In this document: positions 6,992-10,600 of the stretch, in pieces | Layout of the letters: every line of letters starts with the position of its first letter | How positions within the stretch are numbered: position 1 is the first letter of the stretch | NCBI GenBank assembly: GCA_029932015.1 | Contig: JAOZQW010000056.1 | Span: 1 to 10,600, forward strand | Length of the DNA stretch: 10,600 nt | Reading direction: 5' to 3' | Origin: Candidatus Fermentibacteraceae bacterium | GTDB taxonomy: Bacteria > Fermentibacterota > Fermentibacteria > Fermentibacterales > JCC-6 | The notes under the pieces: generated by a model | Databases searched by the model: none | Told to the model about the DNA's origin: nothing | The model's input: the letters and a program-made list of their open reading frames with translations, nothing else | Made by a program: the position numbers and the translations under genes

Positions 6992-8745
6992 GACAGCTCC
7001 TCCAGCCCAAGTTCGATGATCTTCTCTCCAAGCGGCAGGCCGCTGTCGTCGAGCCCCCTGACTGTGTAGTAGCGCTGCCTTGCAGCCAGGAACTCCTCCC
7101 TGTCCACCGGGGCAACCTCGATACCTCCTCCGTGAGTCCCGGGCTCGCTGAAGAACCTGGAAGGCAGATCATCATCCAGAGCACTGAAGCCCAGTGATGA
7201 GTTCATCATCTTCTCCCGGAAGTAGATCCGCTCGCCGGTTCTCTGAAGGTCCTGGGCGGAAACATCCAATCCCGTGACCGCGCTGAAGGCGGCGGCATAT
7301 TCCTCCAGGGAACAGCCGAAGAAGAAGAACTTGCATGCGGTGAGTGAATCGATAACCGCATTCATGTCCTCGGCTATCTTGACTATCCTCGCCTTGCCCT
7401 CGAAGCTGAACCTGTCGGTGGCCACAGGTTTTCTCAATATCTCGTGACTGATGGGGTAAGCTCTCAGGTGACACCCGCCTCTGGTGGAGGTCGCATAGCC
7501 CAGCGCCATGCCCATGGCCCCCCTCGGGTCGTATCCGGGCAGCTCCATTCCTTTCACGCTCATCGAGCGGTCGGGATGCCCCATCTCATCTGCGTAAATG
7601 CGGGATCCCTGCCCGAGAAGGGTGCCTTCTCCGCGTTGGAGAGCTATATCCATCAGAAGCCCTGTTATTCGGGAGGGTGTGAGTTTCTCGCCGGTTATCT
7701 CAGAGTAGCAGGCAAGTGTGGCACCTGCTGAAATGGTGTCCATGCCCATGCTGTTGCAAATCGTATTCGCCTCCCTGACAGCATCGAGGTCAGTATTCAT
7801 AAGCAGGGCACTGAAGTGCGACATCGTTTCGAATTCGGGCAGATGAACTCCATCCTCCCCCACCCTCTTGCATTGAATGTGACACCCCTTGCAGCCAACC
7901 CTGCGCGGCTTCCACCTCTCAGAGAATGCATGGGAGTTCATACCCGCCGCAGGAAGGAAAAAAGTCCTCCGGAAGTTCGCCGTTGGCATCATCCTGTTCC
8001 AGCTCATCAGATCGTAGCATGCGGCAGTCCCGCAGTTGCGGAGACCATACTCGCCCATCAGTGCGGGAGCTGCTGCAACAAGCCTGCGGATATCCTCTGC
8101 AGCCTCGCGGAGTCCATCAGGATCAGCTGCAGGAACGCTCCCCGTCCCTTTCACCGTGAGGTACTTGAGGTTGCGGGAAGCCATGACGAGACCGAGACCG
8201 CCCCTCCCTGCCGCATAAACCCCGTCCACCATGATGGACGAGAACCTTACACCATGAAAAGCAGCCGGGCCGACGCAGGCAACCGCCCCTCTATCTCTGA
8301 GATCCCTGTGTAGCAAATCAGTTCCTGCTTCGGCAAGTCCTGATGCATCTGAAAAAGAAACGCTGCCATCGCTTATCTCGATACCTGTGGGGGCTGATGC
8401 CCTCCCGGTTACGACGATACCGCCGAGACCTGCTCTTCGAAGCTGCCAGCCAAACGACCCGCCTACCGAACAGTCGCAGATGGCTCCGGTGAGCGGCGAT
8501 CTGGACATGATGCATATCCTGCCCGATGCCGGCGCAGAAGTCCCGGTCAGCGGACCGGCCATGAAGAGAAGGGGCAGTTCCGGGTCGTCCCACTCCCTTC
8601 GGACATGTGGATGGAGGTAATGCCCTGCAAGGCCCTTCCCGCCGATGCACTCAGCCATGATCTCAGGGGTAGGCTCCTCAATATGCAATCCGCGAGAGGA
8701 CAGATCGACATGAAGTATTCTGAATCTGATCAACGGAACTCCCAT
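6988..8745 (-). CDS. Aldehyde:ferredoxin oxidoreductase (tungsten/molybdenum-pterin, 4Fe-4S)
   Basis: A 585-residue enzyme of the AOR family, which oxidises aldehydes to carboxylic acids and passes electrons to ferredoxin in anaerobes. Supporting features in order: RILHVDLSSR at the N-terminus; GGKGLAGHYL; the pterin-domain stretch MAGPLTGTSAPASGR (about 62-76) and SPLTGAICDCSVGGSFG; GRGGLGLVMASRNLK (180-194); the 4Fe-4S ligands C285-x2-C288-x3-C292 (GCKGCHIQC) with the distant fourth ligand C471 in DSLTACKFF; PEFETMS (303-309); and NSMGMDTISAG (331-341), a pterin-contact motif. Length is near the usual 600. The start is ATG 8745, but no Shine-Dalgarno precedes it; TTG at 8733 has GGGAG 5 bases upstream and would shorten the protein by four residues. 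It is the first gene of a coupled pair with the class II aldolase. The actual aldehyde is not predictable from sequence; AOR, FOR, GOR and WOR-type members share these motifs. Confidence 0.93.
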   Translation of the reverse strand: MGVPLIRFRILHVDLSSRGLHIEEPTPEIMAECIGGKGLAGHYLHPHVRREWDDPELPLLFMAGPLTGTSAPASGRICIMSRSPLTGAICDCSVGGSFGWQLRRAGLGGIVVTGRASAPTGIEISDGSVSFSDASGLAEAGTDLLHRDLRDRGAVACVGPAAFHGVRFSSIMVDGVYAAGRGGLGLVMASRNLKYLTVKGTGSVPAADPDGLREAAEDIRRLVAAAPALMGEYGLRNCGTAACYDLMSWNRMMPTANFRRTFFLPAAGMNSHAFSERWKPRRVGCKGCHIQCKRVGEDGVHLPEFETMSHFSALLMNTDLDAVREANTICNSMGMDTISAGATLACYSEITGEKLTPSRITGLLMDIALQRGEGTLLGQGSRIYADEMGHPDRSMSVKGMELPGYDPRGAMGMALGYATSTRGGCHLRAYPISHEILRKPVATDRFSFEGKARIVKIAEDMNAVIDSLTACKFFFFGCSLEEYAAAFSAVTGLDVSAQDLQRTGERIYFREKMMNSSLGFSALDDDLPSRFFSEPGTHGGGIEVAPVDREEFLAARQRYYTVRGLDDSGLPLGEKIIELGLEELS

Positions 8746-9021
8746 GCAAGTGATCGAGGTTCATTCCTGATGTATCAACAGGATAAGATATGCAGAATGA
8801 CGCCGGCAGAAACCATAGCAATTCTCAGGCCGGGTCTCATTTCGTGCGTAACGCACGATTCCAGGCCTGGCCTAATTTTTTGACTTTTCAGGTTTGAGTC
8901 CATCGGTTATGAATTGCATTATGGAATTTGAACCAGGGACCAACGATGGCTCCTGAACAATATGCTCAATGAACTGGCATCTAGCCTGCAGAAACCAGCA
9001 TCTGCATGAACAGGAGCGATC
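8746..9021. promoter_or_regulatory. Divergent intergenic region between oxidoreductase and exported-protein gene
   Basis: These 276 bases should hold promoters for both directions. On the plus strand TTGAGT (8894-8899) and CATTAT (8917-8922) are separated by 17 bases and are a weak candidate promoter for the exported-protein gene. No convincing minus-strand promoter for the oxidoreductase was found by eye. The region also contains the nested hairpin at 8827-8880. No small gene with its own ribosome site is seen here. Confidence 0.4.
8827..8880 (+). terminator. Nested hairpin followed by T6: terminator-like or attenuator structure
   Basis: Outer arms AGGCCGGG (8827-8834) and CCTGGCCT (8866-8873) pair over 8 bp with one G-U. 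Inside them TCGTGCG (8842-8848) and CGCACGA (8852-8858) form a perfect 7-bp stem with loop TAA. A second possible element, the palindrome CCAGGCCTGG (8861-8870), competes with the outer stem. AA and then TTTTTT follow, as in an intrinsic terminator on the plus strand. No plus-strand gene ends before it, so it may be an attenuator in a leader, or may stop antisense transcription into or out of the oxidoreductase gene. Confidence 0.5.
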
Positions 9022-9546
9022 ATGATACTTGCACTGATCCTGCTCATCCCTCTGCTAACATCAGAATACGCTTTGCCTGATGAACCTGAAGGAGTCTCGG
9101 ATATCAGAGCCTACTACTCCGAAGTGAAGTCCATGATGGATGAGGAATACGCTCTCTACACGACTACCGTCCTCATCAATCCTACAGATGTCCCCTATCC
9201 GGCAGTCGGCAATTACTTCGAGCGGACGGACTTCTACTGGGACCTCAATACAGAGTATGGAGAAAAGAATCTGCTTCTGGTAATCCACACCTCTCAGCAT
9301 GCGGCTCACAGCGAGTATCACGAGCTGCTATTCGAGAGAGGTGGCGGTCTCGTATTCCTCTTCAGTTCGACCAGCAATAATGATGAAATGAAGATAGAAA
9401 CCCGCAGATGGTATTCAGGCGGGGCACTTCTTCACTCCACTGAATGCCTTGTCACTCCGGATGGGACGGAGTTTATCGAACCAGGTGATGATCCGTTCAT
9501 GCGAACGCCGGAGTACTATGTGAAGCTCTTCGAGGCAATCGATTAA
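9022..9546 (+). CDS. Small exported protein of unknown function
   Basis: A 174-residue protein starting MILALILLIPLLTSEYA, a hydrophobic segment that looks like a short signal peptide, although it lacks the usual basic residues at its start; cleavage near residue 13-17 is likely. The rest is acidic and soluble-looking, with alternating hydrophobic stretches (NLLLVIHTS, GGGLVFLFSS) that suggest beta strands, many Tyr residues, and a single Cys. No family was recognised. The ATG has a good Shine-Dalgarno (AGGAG, 6 bases before). It is followed closely by the membrane-protein gene and probably shares its transcript, so the two products may act together at the cell envelope. Confidence 0.75.
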   Translation: MILALILLIPLLTSEYALPDEPEGVSDIRAYYSEVKSMMDEEYALYTTTVLINPTDVPYPAVGNYFERTDFYWDLNTEYGEKNLLLVIHTSQHAAHSEYHELLFERGGGLVFLFSSTSNNDEMKIETRRWYSGGALLHSTECLVTPDGTEFIEPGDDPFMRTPEYYVKLFEAID

Positions 9547-9571
9547 CTGGAGTGCATTTGTTAAACAAACA

Positions 9572-9576
9572 GGGGG
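9572..9576 (+). promoter_or_regulatory. Ribosome binding site supporting an ATT start
   Basis: The run GGGGG (preceded by A, AGGGGG) ends 6 bases before ATT 9583, the ideal spacing for a start there, and is over 60 bases from the first in-frame ATG at 9643, which has no site of its own. Confidence 0.5.
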
Positions 9577-9582
9577 ATATCA

Positions 9583-10467
9583 ATTAAGAACGAGCGCAGG
9601 GTTGTCAGAGACACCGATACGGGGGATCTTCTCGAACTCCTGATGGTTATGTCAGTTGTGACAATACTCATCAACAGGGCATTCCTGGCGATGACCAAAT
9701 ACCCCCAGATAGCCTTTGGCTCTATGCACATCTCTCACATGCTCTGGGGTGGACTGCTGATGCTCATCGCTCTCGTCATGCTCTTCCGGTACTGGAATCC
9801 GTCAATCCGCAGGCTTGCCGCCTTCATCAGCGGAGTCGGTTTCGGTCTCTTCATCGACGAACTGGGCAAGTTCATAACGAAAGACAACGATTACTTCTTC
9901 CAGCCGACCATAGCACTTATCTATCTTATTTTCATCGCCATGTATCTTGCTTTTAGAGGACTTCTCAGCAGAACTCCGCTTTCACCTGATGAACTGGAGG
10001 TGAATGATCTTATCCGGAGGCAACTCGGAGGAACTGATGCCGCAGGCAGCTCCAGAACTCTGAAGGGCTATTACCGCTCAAGGGATCGCATTCTGTCAGC
10101 AGTCAGACGTATCCTGGACATTCCGAAGGTCATCACCTCGGTGATGATCTTCTTTGTCTTTGCCAGTCTCATGCAGTTCATCGCAATATTCGGCTGGCTC
10201 AATCCTGACTGGATACCGATAGATGATGTCTCGGGGTTTTCGATCGTCGGAGCCTTTGCCAGCAGTACACTTGTACTCATCGGACTGTTCCGGTTCAGAC
10301 GCTCAAGGGAAGCGGCCGCACACTGGTTCAAGCGAGCCATACTAGTGAGTATTTTCGTAACACAGATATTCATGTTTGCGAGATCACAGCTCACAGCAAT
10401 ATGGGGACTGGCGATCAACCTTCTGGTATATGCCTGCATCAATCTCTATTTGCGCAGACAGAGCTGA
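9583..10467 (+). CDS. Polytopic membrane protein, probable ATT start
   Basis: A 294-residue inner-membrane protein with about eight hydrophobic segments (approximate residues 17-38, 50-70, 76-97, 107-124, 183-206, 218-238, 250-267, 270-288) and a charged loop (125-182) between the fourth and fifth. It resembles a family of unassigned membrane proteins that I recall sharing YPQI..G..HI.HMLWGGLLML and the segment GFGLFIDELGKF with DNDYFF. No function is known to me. The first ATG (9643) would begin inside helix 1 and drop a family-like stretch, RDTDTGDLLELL. In frame upstream only ATT (9583) or ATA (9577) can start before the TAA at 9562; ATT has AGGGGG 6 bases before it. An alternative is TTG 9558 (with GGAG) joined by a one-base error in the G5 run. 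It follows the exported-protein gene by 36 bases. Confidence 0.7.
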   Translation: MKNERRVVRDTDTGDLLELLMVMSVVTILINRAFLAMTKYPQIAFGSMHISHMLWGGLLMLIALVMLFRYWNPSIRRLAAFISGVGFGLFIDELGKFITKDNDYFFQPTIALIYLIFIAMYLAFRGLLSRTPLSPDELEVNDLIRRQLGGTDAAGSSRTLKGYYRSRDRILSAVRRILDIPKVITSVMIFFVFASLMQFIAIFGWLNPDWIPIDDVSGFSIVGAFASSTLVLIGLFRFRRSREAAAHWFKRAILVSIFVTQIFMFARSQLTAIWGLAINLLVYACINLYLRRQS

Positions 10468-10510
10468 ATACCATTTTCCGATCGAGACCGGAATGAATCG
10501 CTGAAACTGA

Positions 10511-10600
10511 TCAGTGGTCCTGATGAGAATCCCTTATGGCGGAGAGAAGTTCAGCCGAAGTATATGGTTTCTTCAGAAAACCCCTGAAACAGGGAAGTTC
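10511..10600 (-). CDS. C-terminal end of a response-regulator receiver domain (partial)
   Basis: The last 29 codons and TGA of a gene entering from the right edge. The residues FRGFLKKPYTSAELLSAIRDS match the end of a CheY-like receiver: the conserved Lys before the cis-Pro (KP) that contacts the phosphoryl group, followed by helix 5 (SAELLSAIRD). The protein stops eight residues after that helix begins to fade, so the receiver is at the very C-terminus, as in a hybrid histidine kinase or a receiver-last protein. It converges with the membrane-protein gene; the 43 bases between them hold no clear terminator. Confidence 0.65.
   Translation of the reverse strand, partial: ELPCFRGFLKKPYTSAELLSAIRDSHQDH

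Noticed and set aside
7816..8313. Plus-strand frame of 165 codons opposite the oxidoreductase
   Set aside because: It is antisense to strongly conserved oxidoreductase motifs, with no recognisable domain or ribosome site.
8605..8883. Plus-strand frame as a small gene ending at the terminator-like hairpin
   Set aside because: It starts inside the oxidoreductase antisense strand, and no Shine-Dalgarno or protein-like composition supports it.
10468..10510. Bidirectional terminator between the convergent genes
   Set aside because: Only a 5-bp TTCCG/CGGAA pairing is visible and there is no T-run.

Overview
The window reads as bacterial chromosomal DNA of moderate GC. Shine-Dalgarno sites are clear for some genes and absent for others. 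The gene set (a tungsten/molybdenum aldehyde:ferredoxin oxidoreductase, a class II aldolase, a threonine/glycine enzyme, a GGDEF-ATPase-TPR signalling protein) suits an anaerobic or fermentative lineage. An uncultivated FCB-type phylum is possible, but that is only an impression; no rRNA or other marker is present to place it.

Most genes lie on the minus strand. Reading in that direction, from high to low coordinates: the last 29 codons of a response-regulator receiver domain enter at the right edge; an aldehyde ferredoxin oxidoreductase (8745-6988) overlaps by 4 bp a two-domain class II aldolase-like protein (6991-5831); then a large GGDEF + STAND-type ATPase + TPR protein (5744-2509), whose reading frame breaks inside the GGDEF domain; then an intergenic stretch with a probable 3' end of a group II intron and an 8-bp inverted repeat; then kbl (2256-1042), a winged-helix regulator with a decayed nucleotidyltransferase domain (1008-358), and the start of an MFS transporter running off the left edge. 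Two plus-strand genes, divergent from the oxidoreductase, encode a small exported protein (9022-9546) and a polytopic membrane protein (about 9583-10467) that seems to use a rare ATT start codon.

Functionally, the translationally coupled oxidoreductase/aldolase pair is the most coherent unit: an aldolase that releases an aldehyde beside an enzyme that oxidises aldehydes to acids and reduces ferredoxin. kbl makes or cleaves 2-amino-3-oxobutyrate in threonine breakdown, but threonine dehydrogenase is not in the window. The regulator and MFS protein probably form a small unit of their own, with a -10 element almost on the start codon.

No complete new defence or mobile system is visible. The points most worth checking are the GGDEF frameshift, the stranded intron 3' end, the ATT start, the cysteine-rich insert in the aldolase, and a terminator-like hairpin in the divergent region that no upstream gene explains.
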